Made by a program: the position numbers and the translations under genes. Positions 16,421 to 26,174 of a stretch of DNA of 64,000 nt are shown one piece after another. The DNA comes from Flavobacterium sp. SUN052 (GTDB lineage: Bacteria; Bacteroidota; Bacteroidia; Flavobacteriales; Flavobacteriaceae): NCBI RefSeq assembly GCF_028867935.1, contig NZ_JAPQNS010000005.1, positions 310,001 through 374,000 of the forward strand, read 5' to 3'. The stretch's first letter is position 1. The number at the start of each line of letters is the position of its first letter. The notes below the pieces were generated by a model. It was not told the DNA's origin. It did not search any database and was given only the letters and a program-made list of their open reading frames with translations.

Positions 16421-16849
16421 ATGACACCACTATATAGTGCCAAAAACGCAACTGACGAGGTATATGCCGAACTCTATTACCAGGCAGAAAAAAATTACCT
16501 ATTCATGCGCTGGAGCGGCTATTGCACTGATGACGAACTTAAAAAGGCTACCCTTCGAATGCTAGACTGGCAACAGGCCGAAGGACAGCAGCTTGGGTGT
16601 CGGTTTCATGTTCATGATACCAAGGAGTTCGAAACCGCCTGGAGTGGCACTGTGGACTGGATTGTGACCGAATTTTTCAATAAAGCCTACGCATTTGGGT
16701 TGCGTTGCAACATCAGCGTATTATCACCGGACCTGTTCTCCATGATTTCATCGGAGGCTCTGCAACAACATCCCGGCTCCCTTGTTCCTACCAAGTTATT
16801 TGACTCACTGGTTGCCGCTGAGCAGTTCATTGCCAGCCAATCGCAGTAG
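16421..16849 (+). CDS. Uncharacterised SpoIIAA/STAS-like protein
   Basis: This 142-residue cytosolic protein, 20 nt after the Crp/Fnr gene, alternates strand and helix like small SpoIIAA-type proteins of Bacteroidota. Visible pieces are YLFMRWSGYCTDDELKKAT (about 26-44), the central HVHDTKEFETAW, and ISVLSPDLFSMISSEAL (about 104-120). No catalytic motif stands out. I am confident that it is a real gene from its codon pattern and spacing but not of its function. Confidence 0.6.
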   Translation: MTPLYSAKNATDEVYAELYYQAEKNYLFMRWSGYCTDDELKKATLRMLDWQQAEGQQLGCRFHVHDTKEFETAWSGTVDWIVTEFFNKAYAFGLRCNISVLSPDLFSMISSEALQQHPGSLVPTKLFDSLVAAEQFIASQSQ

Positions 16850-16855
16850 ATCCGC

Positions 16856-17329
16856 ATGATTACGGCCCGGCATAGCGAACTGATTATGATGCCTCTGACA
16901 GATGTCTATGGCGTGATGGCCTGCTATGCCTATGACGAATTCTGGCGGAAAGCCGTACTTCGGAGCGAGCAGGATACAACAGGCTTAGCGCGCTCGGGAC
17001 AGCGGTTTCGACAGGTGATGCAGCTGTTGGGACAGGAAATAGCTATAGATGTGGAAGTGACGGCGGCTGCTCCCAACCGTCGGGTTGCCTACGAAACCCT
17101 GAGCGGCCCCCTCGAACTGTGGGACCAGCGTATATTTGAACGGATTGACAAAGTCACTCGCGTGACGTTTGAACTGAGCGTTGAGCTGACCGGTTGGCAG
17201 CGACTAATGGCCCCGTTGCTGGTTCATCAGCTGGAACAGCAGGTGCGCGCTGATTTACTGACAGTTAAGAACCTGATTGAAACTACTCCCGACGTGTTGT
17301 TTTATCTTTCGCAGCGGCTGCTTGCTTGA
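16856..17329 (+). CDS. SRPBCC (START-like) family protein
   Basis: A 157-residue protein that follows the previous gene by 6 nt. The pattern of a first strand (HSELIMMPLTDVYGVMACY), a helix, a run of strands with VAYETLSGPLELWDQRIF (about 80-97) and a long C-terminal helix (QLEQQVRADLLTVKNLIE) fits the hydrophobic-cavity SRPBCC fold. Ligand and role are unknown. A 13-bp inverted repeat overlaps its stop codon. Confidence 0.65.
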   Translation: MITARHSELIMMPLTDVYGVMACYAYDEFWRKAVLRSEQDTTGLARSGQRFRQVMQLLGQEIAIDVEVTAAAPNRRVAYETLSGPLELWDQRIFERIDKVTRVTFELSVELTGWQRLMAPLLVHQLEQQVRADLLTVKNLIETTPDVLFYLSQRLLA

Positions 17330-17357
17330 TTGGTAAGTGTTGGTCAATCAAGCAAGC
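17320..17357 (+). terminator. 13-bp inverted repeat over the SRPBCC stop codon
   Basis: Arms GCTTGCTTGATTG (17320-17332) and CAATCAAGCAAGC (17345-17357) pair perfectly. No T-run follows. The remaining gap to 17556 contains an 8-bp repeat pair (GAAGGGCT / AGCCCTTC near 17439 and 17473) and no convincing gene. Confidence 0.4.
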
Positions 17358-17556
17358 ACAATCCGACCCGATAATTACCCTGGTGTCTGCAACAAGTGTT
17401 TCCTGAGTAAAGCATTTACCAATAGCGGCCTCGTTTGAGAAGGGCTTGGCCTTATCCGCCAGCTTCCCAGCCCTTCAGATCAGCTTTGATCAACTTGTTT
17501 AAGGCGATCGCTTGTGTCAAGATGTTCTAGCATTTGAATGATCTATTTACCAATAC

Positions 17557-19224
17557 TTAGTCGGTCGTTTTAAAGAAATTCCACTCTCTGGCGAAGTTCG
17601 CTTTCATGGTGCCTTTCGGAAAAACGTAATGGGTGTTGGCCCATTGGTTCCATTGCTGATCGAGCTTTTTAACCAGGTCTGGATGTTCACTGGCTACATT
17701 TCGTGTTTCGGAGCGGTCAGTTTCCAGGTTATACAGCTCCCAAGCCGCTCCAATAACCCCAATTGCTTTCCAGTTGCCAAACCGGATCGCCCGCATATTC
17801 TCGTGTTCCCAATACATGTACTCGTGCGGGCTGCGTGTTCCCTTGCTTACAATTGGTAGTAGGCTTTTGCCCTCAATCGGATGGATTTTTTGCCCTTTTG
17901 CCTCCCTTGGATAAGTGGCTCCGCTAGCCTCCAGGAACGTAGGCATTATGTCGATCAGGTAGCCCGGCGCGGTTGAAATTTTGCCTTTCTGTGCATTCGT
18001 AATGGCTGGGTAATGAATGATCAACGGTGTGGCAATTCCCCCCTCGTAGGAAACATGCTTAAATCCTTTGAAGGGAGTATTAGATGCATTTGCCCAAGCC
18101 CCTCCGTAGGAAATAGCCCCAGATTTGGTTGCATCGTTGATGTCGCTCACCTTACCACCGCCCAAAATGCCCCCTTCCTGACAGGCCCCGTTGTCGGACA
18201 GAAAAACCAGCAATGTATTGTCTAATTGTCCTGACTTTTCCAGATAGTTGATCAGCTTACCAATGTTCTGATCCATACGCGAGATTTGAGCCGCATAAAC
18301 GGCCATGCGGTAGTCCATTTCCCGTTGTTTAGCCGTATCCTGTTCGGCCCAGGCCGGGTAGATATCAGGTCGTGCCGAAAGGCCCCATTTTGTTGAAGCA
18401 ACCCCCTCTTTCACTTGTTTCCGGTATCGTTGTTCCCGCAGTGCATCCCAGCCTTGCTGGTACTTTCCCCGGAACTGATCGATGTCTTTTTCCAGCGCGT
18501 GCAACGGCCAGTGTGGCGACGTGTAGGCTACGTACAGAAAAAAGGGCTGTTGATCTTTTTGTTCACGCAAAAAGTTCAACGCCTGATCCGTAAAGGCGTC
18601 GGTGGTATAAAAAGGCTGATCTACGTGAGCAACAGGCTCATCATCAACCCAAATACCACGAGGCTGGATTGGGTCAAGATAACTACTGGCCCCCGCTACC
18701 AGGCCGTAAAACCGGTCGAAGCCACGTTGGCGCGGTCGTAAATCGGGTGTGCTGGACCCCAGGTGCCATTTCCCAGTCATGTAAGTGTGATAACCCGCCG
18801 ATTTCAGCACTTCGGCCAGGGTAACCGAGTTACGGTTTATCTCCCCCCGGTAGCCATAAACGCCGTAATCGTAATCAACCGAATTATTCGGCTCTTTGGT
18901 CATGTGCCCAATGCCGGCCTGGTGCTGATACAAACCCGTCAGCAACGACGCTCTGGTTGGGCAGCACCGGGCTGCATTGTAAAACTGGGTCATTCGGACA
19001 CCCTTGCCAGCCAGTTTATCCAGATTGGGAGTTGGAATTTCGGAGCCATAACAGCCAATATCCGAATAGCCCATATCATCGGCCATAATCAGGACGATGT
19101 TGGGCCGTTTGGCTGCCTGGGTTGTTGCCGTAGCTTTTACTGGACGTTTACCTTCCAGCAACACGTGCCAATTGACTTGCCACCCAATAAGCAGACTGCA
19201 ACCAATTAGAATGATTTTCTGCAT
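17557..19224 (-). CDS. Arylsulfatase (type I, formylglycine) of the SusC/D locus
   Basis: This 555-residue exported enzyme has an N-terminal signal segment (MQKIILIGCSLLIGW). Metal-binding Asp49-Asp50 lie in LIMADDMGYSDIGCYG, and the sulfatase signature is Cys87-Cys88-Pro89-Thr90-Arg91 in AARCCPTRASLLTG, where Cys87 would be converted to formylglycine. TGKWHLG (near residue 150) and LSDNGACQEGG also match. It hydrolyses sulfate esters in the periplasm. It is the last gene of a minus-strand SusC/SusD locus, so it probably works on the ligand imported there. Sulfate released would be a substrate for the cysDN/cysH pathway. Confidence 0.9.
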   Translation of the reverse strand: MQKIILIGCSLLIGWQVNWHVLLEGKRPVKATATTQAAKRPNIVLIMADDMGYSDIGCYGSEIPTPNLDKLAGKGVRMTQFYNAARCCPTRASLLTGLYQHQAGIGHMTKEPNNSVDYDYGVYGYRGEINRNSVTLAEVLKSAGYHTYMTGKWHLGSSTPDLRPRQRGFDRFYGLVAGASSYLDPIQPRGIWVDDEPVAHVDQPFYTTDAFTDQALNFLREQKDQQPFFLYVAYTSPHWPLHALEKDIDQFRGKYQQGWDALREQRYRKQVKEGVASTKWGLSARPDIYPAWAEQDTAKQREMDYRMAVYAAQISRMDQNIGKLINYLEKSGQLDNTLLVFLSDNGACQEGGILGGGKVSDINDATKSGAISYGGAWANASNTPFKGFKHVSYEGGIATPLIIHYPAITNAQKGKISTAPGYLIDIMPTFLEASGATYPREAKGQKIHPIEGKSLLPIVSKGTRSPHEYMYWEHENMRAIRFGNWKAIGVIGAAWELYNLETDRSETRNVASEHPDLVKKLDQQWNQWANTHYVFPKGTMKANFAREWNFFKTTD

Positions 19225-19288
19225 AAAATGATACGTTTCCGTTTTAACAAGAACCCATTAACTGACAAGCAAGAATGTTCCTCCATTA

Positions 19289-20719
19289 TTAATAGCCCGT
19301 ATTCTGAACCAGATTTGCGTTGGCATCCAGCTCAGACTGAGGTAATGGGAAACGAATTTGATAAGCTTTCGCTGGTAATCCTCTACTGAGCGCATTCTGA
19401 ATGAATAAATCATGCCGTAGCAAATCTTCCCGGCGTTTGCCTTCGCTGTAAAACTCCCAGCCCCGCTCCCGTAAGAGGACACTAATAAAAGTAGATTTAT
19501 CGGGTACATCGGTCATTGTTAACACTGGTAAACCAGCACGGGTCCGAATCTGATTCAATAGGTCCAGGGCTTCCGAGGGCACGCTGCCGGTCGACATGAC
19601 CAGTGCTTCTGCGCGGCAGAGCAAAATATCGGCATAGCGTAAAAGCGGAATATCATCGGCGTGGTGTCGGTCGGCAGCAGCTGGGTCAATTGGGTATTTG
19701 AGACTACGTGGATTCTGATATTCAGTTCCTTTGGTTAAATCAGTTACCACGCCAGCCGATGTGGTGTATGAGGCTAAAATTAAACTTCGGCGCTTGTCGG
19801 TAGCCGAAAATGTATTGTAAAAAGAAACTGGCATGCATACCTGCGTTGCGGTATTGAATACACTGGTTGGGAATTGAGGAGGCAAGGCATTAGCTGTCCA
19901 AACGTTGCCAAACCCAGATTTGGCAATGCAGGGGTACACAAAGATCATTTCCGAATTGCCTTTGTTGCTAATAGCAAACAAGGTCGTGTAATCAGGCCAG
20001 AGTTTGTACTGGTTGCTGTCGATGATCTGTTTTGCCGTAGTAGCCGCTTTCGCCCAGTTTTTAGTGGTCATGTAAAACTTTGTCAAAACGCCCAAAGCGG
20101 CCCCTTTGGTGGCTTTGCCCGTTTGGGCTACGGATTGAGGAAGGCCTGCTACGGAGGCCGTCAATTCACTTTCAATAAAGGTAAGCAGGGTAGCTTCTTC
20201 TGTCCGGGGCACTTTAAAATCATCCGCCGAACTGGTGAAGGGCTTAGTAATCAAGGCGACGGGGCCGAACCAACCGTATAAATAATAGTAGGCCAATGCC
20301 CGTAGGTATCTGGCCTCAGCTGTCATGGTAACTTTTTCGGCATCACTCAGTTCGGGATTTGTCTCAATAGAGGCAAGTAAAATATTGGCATCCCGAATGG
20401 TGATGTAGTTTTTGGAATAAAACTGCGACAAAAAGTTGGCCGTAGGTAACCACGCAAACGATTGAAAGGGGAGTACATCAATGTTGAGCGCCCCCCGATA
20501 ATTGACGAGTACATCGGTGGTTGACTCCTCTATATAAATGCGGTTTACACCGGGGTCTCCGGTAAATTGTCCATCGCTGTAAACAGCATTAAGAATGGCA
20601 ATAGCGCCTTTTCTGGTTTGAACAAATGAGTCTGAAAGCTCCGATACGGGTTGAATATCCAACGAGTTCGCACAGGCCGTCAACAGCAGAGTAACAATGG
20701 GTAAGAGTAAATATTTCAT
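19289..20719 (-). CDS. SusD/RagB-family outer-membrane substrate-binding lipoprotein
   Basis: At 476 residues it starts with a lipoprotein signal (MKYLLLPIVTLLLTACANS, lipidated Cys near 16). SusD features are SELSDSFVQTRKGAIAILNAV near the N-terminus, AEARYLRALAYYYLYGWFG (about 129-147), and the C-terminal RTRAGLPVL ... LLRERGWEFYSEGKRREDLLR. It caps the SusC porin at the cell surface and captures ligand. SusC is 23 nt upstream in the transcript and the sulfatase is 64 nt downstream. Confidence 0.92.
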   Translation of the reverse strand: MKYLLLPIVTLLLTACANSLDIQPVSELSDSFVQTRKGAIAILNAVYSDGQFTGDPGVNRIYIEESTTDVLVNYRGALNIDVLPFQSFAWLPTANFLSQFYSKNYITIRDANILLASIETNPELSDAEKVTMTAEARYLRALAYYYLYGWFGPVALITKPFTSSADDFKVPRTEEATLLTFIESELTASVAGLPQSVAQTGKATKGAALGVLTKFYMTTKNWAKAATTAKQIIDSNQYKLWPDYTTLFAISNKGNSEMIFVYPCIAKSGFGNVWTANALPPQFPTSVFNTATQVCMPVSFYNTFSATDKRRSLILASYTTSAGVVTDLTKGTEYQNPRSLKYPIDPAAADRHHADDIPLLRYADILLCRAEALVMSTGSVPSEALDLLNQIRTRAGLPVLTMTDVPDKSTFISVLLRERGWEFYSEGKRREDLLRHDLFIQNALSRGLPAKAYQIRFPLPQSELDANANLVQNTGY

Positions 20720-20742
20720 GGCTGATTGCAGGGCGTTACGAG

Positions 20743-23700
20743 TTAGAATTTTATGGTTAAGCCAACCGAATATGTCCGGGCGGTGGGGTAAGAGCTTCGG
20801 TCGACCCGGATTATGGTTGAACTGGTTGAGTTTACGTCGGGATCATAGCCCAGGTATTTGGTAAAGGTTTTCAGGTTCTGTCCGCTGAGCGTAAGCGTAG
20901 CCGATTGCAGAAATTTGACGTTTGAGATGGGAAGCCGGTAGGCTAATTGCACGTTTTTGATGCGCAGGAAAGACGCATCTGTAACGGTGTAATTATTGAC
21001 CATTCCCCCGCCATATTTGGTAAAATCGATACTCGATGGCCATTCGTTGGTTGGATTTTGAGAGGTCCACCGGTTGAGAAAGGGAACAGCCAGACGGTTC
21101 CGATAGGGGTCATTGGGGTATAAAGCGTCGACCAGTTGATAGTTGAACAGCGAAAACCCCTGAGCGCCATCGACAAATACGCTTAGGTCAAAATTTTTGT
21201 AAGAAACACTATTGTTCAAGCCGTAGGTAAAGTCTGGAAACGATTTGCCAAGTATAATACGGTCATTAGCGTCGATTTTATTATCACCATTCGCATCTTT
21301 CCAGCGGGGAGCGCCTGGTACGGCTATGCCTTTCTGAGCGGAGTTGGCTACCTCATCCGCAGTTTGGAAAATACCTTCTGCCTGATAGCCATAGTAGGCA
21401 AACAGGGGGTCGCCCCGCCTGGCGATGGCATTTGTTGAATAGAGCGTATTGATGATAGCCGGAACTGGCCCTGTATTGATAACGGTATTTTTCAGCGTTC
21501 CAATGTTGAAGGAGGTGTTCCATTTAACGGCACCAACGCTATTGACCGAACTAAGTGCTAACTCAAACCCGCTGTTTCTGACCTGGCCAATATTGGTTGT
21601 TATGACCGAAAAACCAGTGGCTACCGGTATGGGTAGATTAAGCAGCAGGTCTTTGGTGTTCTTGAGAAAATAGTCGACTGAGCCGGTGAGCCGACCACCC
21701 AAAAAACCAAAATCGATACCAGCGTTAAATTGCTCGGTGGTTTCCCATTTCAAATCTGGGTTTGGAATACGCGTAGGAGCCAATGCCGTGTATTGGATAG
21801 AACCAAATGTAGCTGGTGTTGTACCGCTATAAGTTGCAAATGAATTGCCGATACCGATGTCATCATTACCGATCTGACCATAACCCAGTCGTACTTTAAG
21901 ATCAGAGAATATCTGTGTATCTTTTACGAAATCTTCCTCCACTATACGCCAGGCAGCCGCAAAAGAGGGGAAGTAGCCAAAGCGGTGATTTGCCCCGAAA
22001 TTCGATGAGCCATCCGCCCGAAAGGAAGCGGTCAGTAAGTATTTTCCATTGTAATTATAATTGACCCGACCCAGAAAAGACGACAGCCTGCGGGTTGTGG
22101 TTAAACTGTTTAAGTCATCCTGATTTGTGTCTCCCAATTGCAAAGAGTTCGTACCCGTTAAATCGGAAGGGAATCCCAAAATCGTACTGTTAAATCGGCG
22201 CAGATCAAACTGTTGGAATGTATAGCCAGTCAGCGCTGTAATCGTGTGTTTATCAACTTGTTTCTGGTAATTGAACAACCCTTCGAACAGTGAATTACTT
22301 AACTCCCCGGTCAGAATACTGGCTCCGCCCCCCAGGCTATTACCCCGCTGGGTGATCGTGCTTTGATACACATCCTTGCGAGAGTTGGTCCGGTCGGAGC
22401 CAAGCGTAAGACGCGCCGACAAGCCGGGGATAATTGTGTACTCTCCATAAAGATTCGCCAGCGTGCGGTTTGTTTTCGTCCGGGCAGATATGCCGTTGGC
22501 TAAAGCCAGTGGATTATCGACCGTTACTGATACCGCAACACCACTTTCCGGCCGCACGTAGGTGCCATTGGAGTTGTACACGGAGAAGACAGGGGGAATA
22601 ACGATGGTGGAATTAATAACATCGGCATCCTGATTAATAGAACTGCTGTTGGTTGGTACTTCGGTGGTGTTAATCTGCGAGGTATTAAACGTTAATCCCA
22701 TTTTGAATTTATCACTGGCCCTGTGTTCCAGATTAAGTCGGCCCTGATAACGGTTAAAATCGGTATTCACTAAAATCCCCTGCTGACCATTGTAGTTAAA
22801 CGAGCTAAAAAACGTAGTTTTCCCCGATCCGCCCGCCAACGATAAGTTATGATCCTGGGTATAGGCAGTACGAAAAATGACATCCTGCCAGTCGGTACCC
22901 GAGCCAATTGCCTGAATCTGAGAGGTCGAAAACGGCTGCGCAACTCCTCTGGCAGTAGCCAGACTATTCATAGTGGTTATGTAATCGCTGGTCGATAGGA
23001 GATTCAGTTTTTTCATGACATTAGCCATCGAACCCGTCACGCTATAGTTGACCGATAGCCTACCGTCCTTTCCTTTCTTGGTGGTAATCAGGACCACCCC
23101 GTTGGCACCCCGCGACCCGTAAATAGCGGCTGCTGAGGCATCTTTCAATATTTCGATGGATTCAATATCGCTTGGATTAATTGCATTAAGTGGGTTGGTT
23201 GGGGGTGGGTTACCGCCAAAGCCGACTCCATTGGCCACCACAGGAGCTGTATTATCAATGGGAAATCCGTCGACTACATAAAGCGGCTCATTACCGGCAT
23301 TCACCGAGCCAGAGCCCCGAATTCGAATGGATACTCCTCCACCGGGCGCACCACTTGATTGCGTTACCTGAACGCCCGGCGCCCGTCCCTGAATCAGCTG
23401 AGCAACCGATGTATTAGTACCACCTTTATTGAAATCACTGCTTTTTAGGGAGACAACCGATCCCGTTAAATCACTCTTTTTGGCCGTTCCATACCCAATC
23501 ACAACGACTTCATTCAGGGATTGATTTGTTTCCCGAAGCTGAACATTGATGACTGTTTGGTTATTAACGGGGATTTCCTGAGCTACATACCCTACATACG
23601 AATATACCAGAACCAATGGAGTTGCCCCAACCGATGGTTCCGGTATAGAAAGTTGGTAGCGACCGGTTGCATCGGTGGTAGTTCCCCGGTTTGTGCCTTT

Positions 23701-24255
23701 TACCACTACACTGACACCGGGCAGGCTTTCATCCGTTTCACTCTTCACCATACCGCTTAACACCCGATCGGCGACAAGTTGACTTCTGGATTTGCTAACT
23801 AGCGGATCAATATCTAGTGGCTCTTTACCGACTACACTTTGTCGAGCATTTATGACTGGTTCAGCCGCGGAAGGCTCTGTTAGCGAGACTTTTCGGGTCT
23901 TTTTTTCAAGCAAGACCAGATAGGAGCTGCTGTTTACTTTTTTATACTGGAAGCCAAGCGGGCGAAGTACGTTGGTGAGGTTTCTTTCCAGCGAAGCCTT
24001 GGGGTTTAGTCGCTCCGTGGCAACAGAAATCCCTTCTACAGCCCGTAATTCAAACAGAATATCGACGCCATACTGATTTTTCAATTCATTGAGTACGTCT
24101 TTGAGTAGACGACTGGTTGCTCTGACTTGCTCAGCTTGTTTGGGTTGCATGTTATGAGCCAGCACAACCGTCTGCGACCAGCCGGGGTGCAACCCTAAAA
24201 GCAATAGAATACCAATAAGCGTCGCTGTGGAAGCTTTTTGTAAAGAAATTTCCAT
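20743..24255 (-). CDS. SusC/RagA TonB-dependent outer-membrane transporter with STN domain
   Basis: I place the start at the ATG whose complement is 24253-24255 (MEISLQKASTATLIG, a signal sequence), 25 nt after the FecR stop; the longer frame would begin inside fecR. About 1170 residues. After the signal comes an STN domain (about 45-115, LLKDVLNELKNQYGVDILFE), then a carboxypeptidase-like domain (VLSGMVKSETDESLPGVSVVVKG), a TonB-type ESLNEVVVIGYG segment, the plug (IQGRAPGVQVTQSSGAPGGG, YVVDGFPID) and a beta-barrel ending in the aromatic/hydrophobic YSVGLTIKF. STN domains pass a substrate signal to FecR-type anti-sigma factors, which fits the two genes ahead of it. Confidence 0.93.
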   Translation of the reverse strand: MEISLQKASTATLIGILLLLGLHPGWSQTVVLAHNMQPKQAEQVRATSRLLKDVLNELKNQYGVDILFELRAVEGISVATERLNPKASLERNLTNVLRPLGFQYKKVNSSSYLVLLEKKTRKVSLTEPSAAEPVINARQSVVGKEPLDIDPLVSKSRSQLVADRVLSGMVKSETDESLPGVSVVVKGTNRGTTTDATGRYQLSIPEPSVGATPLVLVYSYVGYVAQEIPVNNQTVINVQLRETNQSLNEVVVIGYGTAKKSDLTGSVVSLKSSDFNKGGTNTSVAQLIQGRAPGVQVTQSSGAPGGGVSIRIRGSGSVNAGNEPLYVVDGFPIDNTAPVVANGVGFGGNPPPTNPLNAINPSDIESIEILKDASAAAIYGSRGANGVVLITTKKGKDGRLSVNYSVTGSMANVMKKLNLLSTSDYITTMNSLATARGVAQPFSTSQIQAIGSGTDWQDVIFRTAYTQDHNLSLAGGSGKTTFFSSFNYNGQQGILVNTDFNRYQGRLNLEHRASDKFKMGLTFNTSQINTTEVPTNSSSINQDADVINSTIVIPPVFSVYNSNGTYVRPESGVAVSVTVDNPLALANGISARTKTNRTLANLYGEYTIIPGLSARLTLGSDRTNSRKDVYQSTITQRGNSLGGGASILTGELSNSLFEGLFNYQKQVDKHTITALTGYTFQQFDLRRFNSTILGFPSDLTGTNSLQLGDTNQDDLNSLTTTRRLSSFLGRVNYNYNGKYLLTASFRADGSSNFGANHRFGYFPSFAAAWRIVEEDFVKDTQIFSDLKVRLGYGQIGNDDIGIGNSFATYSGTTPATFGSIQYTALAPTRIPNPDLKWETTEQFNAGIDFGFLGGRLTGSVDYFLKNTKDLLLNLPIPVATGFSVITTNIGQVRNSGFELALSSVNSVGAVKWNTSFNIGTLKNTVINTGPVPAIINTLYSTNAIARRGDPLFAYYGYQAEGIFQTADEVANSAQKGIAVPGAPRWKDANGDNKIDANDRIILGKSFPDFTYGLNNSVSYKNFDLSVFVDGAQGFSLFNYQLVDALYPNDPYRNRLAVPFLNRWTSQNPTNEWPSSIDFTKYGGGMVNNYTVTDASFLRIKNVQLAYRLPISNVKFLQSATLTLSGQNLKTFTKYLGYDPDVNSTSSTIIRVDRSSYPTARTYSVGLTIKF

Positions 24256-24280
24256 AAAAAGGGGAGTTAAGTTTGTCTGC

Positions 24281-25285
24281 TTATTTGTCTGTAAGCTGTA
24301 CATACATGCCCTGTCGGACTACGTTTATGTCGAGCAGTTCGGAGATTGATTGTAACAATTGATCGACGTTTTGGGCTTGAAAAGAGCCCATGAGTACGCG
24401 TTTAGCCAGCACACTGTCTTTTATTACTACCCGTAGGCCGTAGTTTTCTTCCAGCATATAGGCTACTTCCTGTAAAGAGGTCTCGTCAAACACAAAGCGT
24501 TTTTCGCGCCAGGCAGCCTGATCTTCGGGTTGACTAATTGTTTTTAAAGCCATACGGTTCTGCGAATCGAGCGTAATCAGGTCGCCCGGTTTTAGCGTAA
24601 CCAGCTTACTGGCCTTGTTTTCCTGGTAATGCACCTCAACCTTGCCTTTAGTCAACGCTACCCGTGCGCCCCTGTTTCGGGCAAAAACGGTAAATTCAGT
24701 GCCCAGCACAACCACGTCGAAATCATTAGTCGTTTTTACCACAAACTGCTGATTATCTCTTGTATGGGTTACGGAGAACCTGGCTTCACCGGTCATCATA
24801 AGCTCGCGGGTACGGCTACCGAAGCCCCAACGCGGTACGCGTATGGTTGAATTAGCATTAAGGACAACCATACTACCATCCTCCAGTTCAACCGAGCGGG
24901 TTTCGCCGAAGGAGGTTTCATACGTCGTGTATTGAATTTGGTTGCGAAAAAGAAATGCGCTCAAGCCCAGTACGAAAAGTAGAGAGGCTGCCACTAACCA
25001 GATTGACTTGTTCCACCGGTTGGGCAAAGTCAGGACAGGCTTTTCGGCGGTTGTGCTCCCTTCGTCATGCGGATTTTCATCTAAGAAAAGGCTGAATTGA
25101 TGAATCGCTGGTTCAGATTGGGCCAAATACTGCGGATTTGTATTTTCCCACTCTTCCAGCCAGATGTAGTATTGCTCCTCATTGGCTTGATGTTGAAGCC
25201 ATTGCGTAATTAATTCCCGTTGGAGTGGAGATGATTTACGGGCAAAGTGGCTAAATATTAACTCTTTGTTGATGACCGATTCCAT
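24281..25285 (-). CDS. FecR-type anti-sigma factor
   Basis: This 334-residue protein has a cytosolic N-terminal region (sigma-binding, with LITQWLQHQANEEQYYIWLEE), a single membrane helix at about 98-116 (SIWLVAASLLFVLGLSAFL), and a periplasmic FecR domain (TSFGETRSVELEDGSMVVLNA, about 128-148). The C-terminal part FDETSLQEVAYMLEENYGL to ISELLDI resembles the STN-like DUF4974 domain. It would hold the adjacent sigma factor inactive until the SusC STN domain signals bound substrate. Confidence 0.9.
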   Translation of the reverse strand: MESVINKELIFSHFARKSSPLQRELITQWLQHQANEEQYYIWLEEWENTNPQYLAQSEPAIHQFSLFLDENPHDEGSTTAEKPVLTLPNRWNKSIWLVAASLLFVLGLSAFLFRNQIQYTTYETSFGETRSVELEDGSMVVLNANSTIRVPRWGFGSRTRELMMTGEARFSVTHTRDNQQFVVKTTNDFDVVVLGTEFTVFARNRGARVALTKGKVEVHYQENKASKLVTLKPGDLITLDSQNRMALKTISQPEDQAAWREKRFVFDETSLQEVAYMLEENYGLRVVIKDSVLAKRVLMGSFQAQNVDQLLQSISELLDINVVRQGMYVQLTDK

Positions 25286-25335
25286 GGTTTACATCAGATT
25301 GCTTATGAATAAGACAACTTCTTGGCGAACTTCCC

Positions 25336-26034
25336 TTAGTAGTTTTCAAAAGGAAGCAGGCGCCATAGCCCCACCATAATCAACATCCAATGATCTTTGA
25401 GCCCTTTTCGCAACACACTCAACGCTTTACCAATATGGACCTCCACCGTTTTTACGGAAATGTTGAGTTCCGATGCAATCTCCTTGTATTTTTTGCCATC
25501 GAACCGATTGAGTAGAAACACTTTGCGGCATTGGGGTGGCAGCGATTCAACCAAATCTTCGACCCGGTGAAACACTTCCTCGAATTGAAGAATCTGGTCT
25601 GGCCGCTGACCTATTGATTCTTCTCGGGTATCGGCTTTTTCGATTTCCTCCAAGGGCTGAAATTCTAGCCGGAGATAATTATAAGCCTCGTTGCGAACGC
25701 TGCGGAATAGGTAAAACCGATAGGATGACGTAATACTTTCGTAAGCTTTGTTCCTCCAGAACTTACAAAACACGTCACTCACTAAATCCTCGGCAGTTTC
25801 TTTGGAATACACAAACCGCACGGCATGACTACATAACGCCTTATGGTAACGTCGGAAAAGTAGCTCACAACCTTTCTTGGGACTTTCAACAAATGCTCGC
25901 TGGATAAATAGCTCGGTATCGTTGCTTATTGGCCTTTCGTCCATTAGCTCAACAAGCTGTTCGGACGAACGCTGAGGAACATTATTGGCCAGAATGGATT
26001 GATCAGCAGAACCGATCAGCGGTCGAATGGGCAT
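25336..26034 (-). CDS. ECF RNA polymerase sigma factor paired with FecR
   Basis: At 232 residues it carries region 2 (LLFRRYHKALCSHAVRFVYSKETAEDLVSDVFCKFWRN, split across about residues 58-95) and region 4 (LPPQCRKVFLLNRFDG, then YKEIASELNISVKTVEVHI, about 163-197). It belongs to the Bacteroidota FecI-like/sigma-70 type tied to FecR and SusC. It should direct transcription of the sulfatase/SusD/SusC locus. An in-frame ATG 30 codons later (25944) may be the true start, since the first 30 residues are not conserved sigma sequence. The end, KDHWMLIMVGLWRLLPFE, is unusually hydrophobic. Confidence 0.88.
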   Translation of the reverse strand: MPIRPLIGSADQSILANNVPQRSSEQLVELMDERPISNDTELFIQRAFVESPKKGCELLFRRYHKALCSHAVRFVYSKETAEDLVSDVFCKFWRNKAYESITSSYRFYLFRSVRNEAYNYLRLEFQPLEEIEKADTREESIGQRPDQILQFEEVFHRVEDLVESLPPQCRKVFLLNRFDGKKYKEIASELNISVKTVEVHIGKALSVLRKGLKDHWMLIMVGLWRLLPFENY

Positions 26035-26174
26035 AGCCTGTGACTAAAGTATGCGAGTTAGTAGAAACTTACGCGTATAACTTACAAGACTACGTTTTTT
26101 CAGAATCCCCTTAGTTGATTATAAAAATTTGTGTGAAAAAGCTAAAAATTGGCTTCGACAGTATGTTTATCGGC

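Noticed and set aside
17440..17500. Possible gene remnant read on the minus strand in the gap before the sulfatase
   Set aside because: Short segments such as KADLKGWEAGG look protein-like but stops interrupt all frames and I could name no parent gene.
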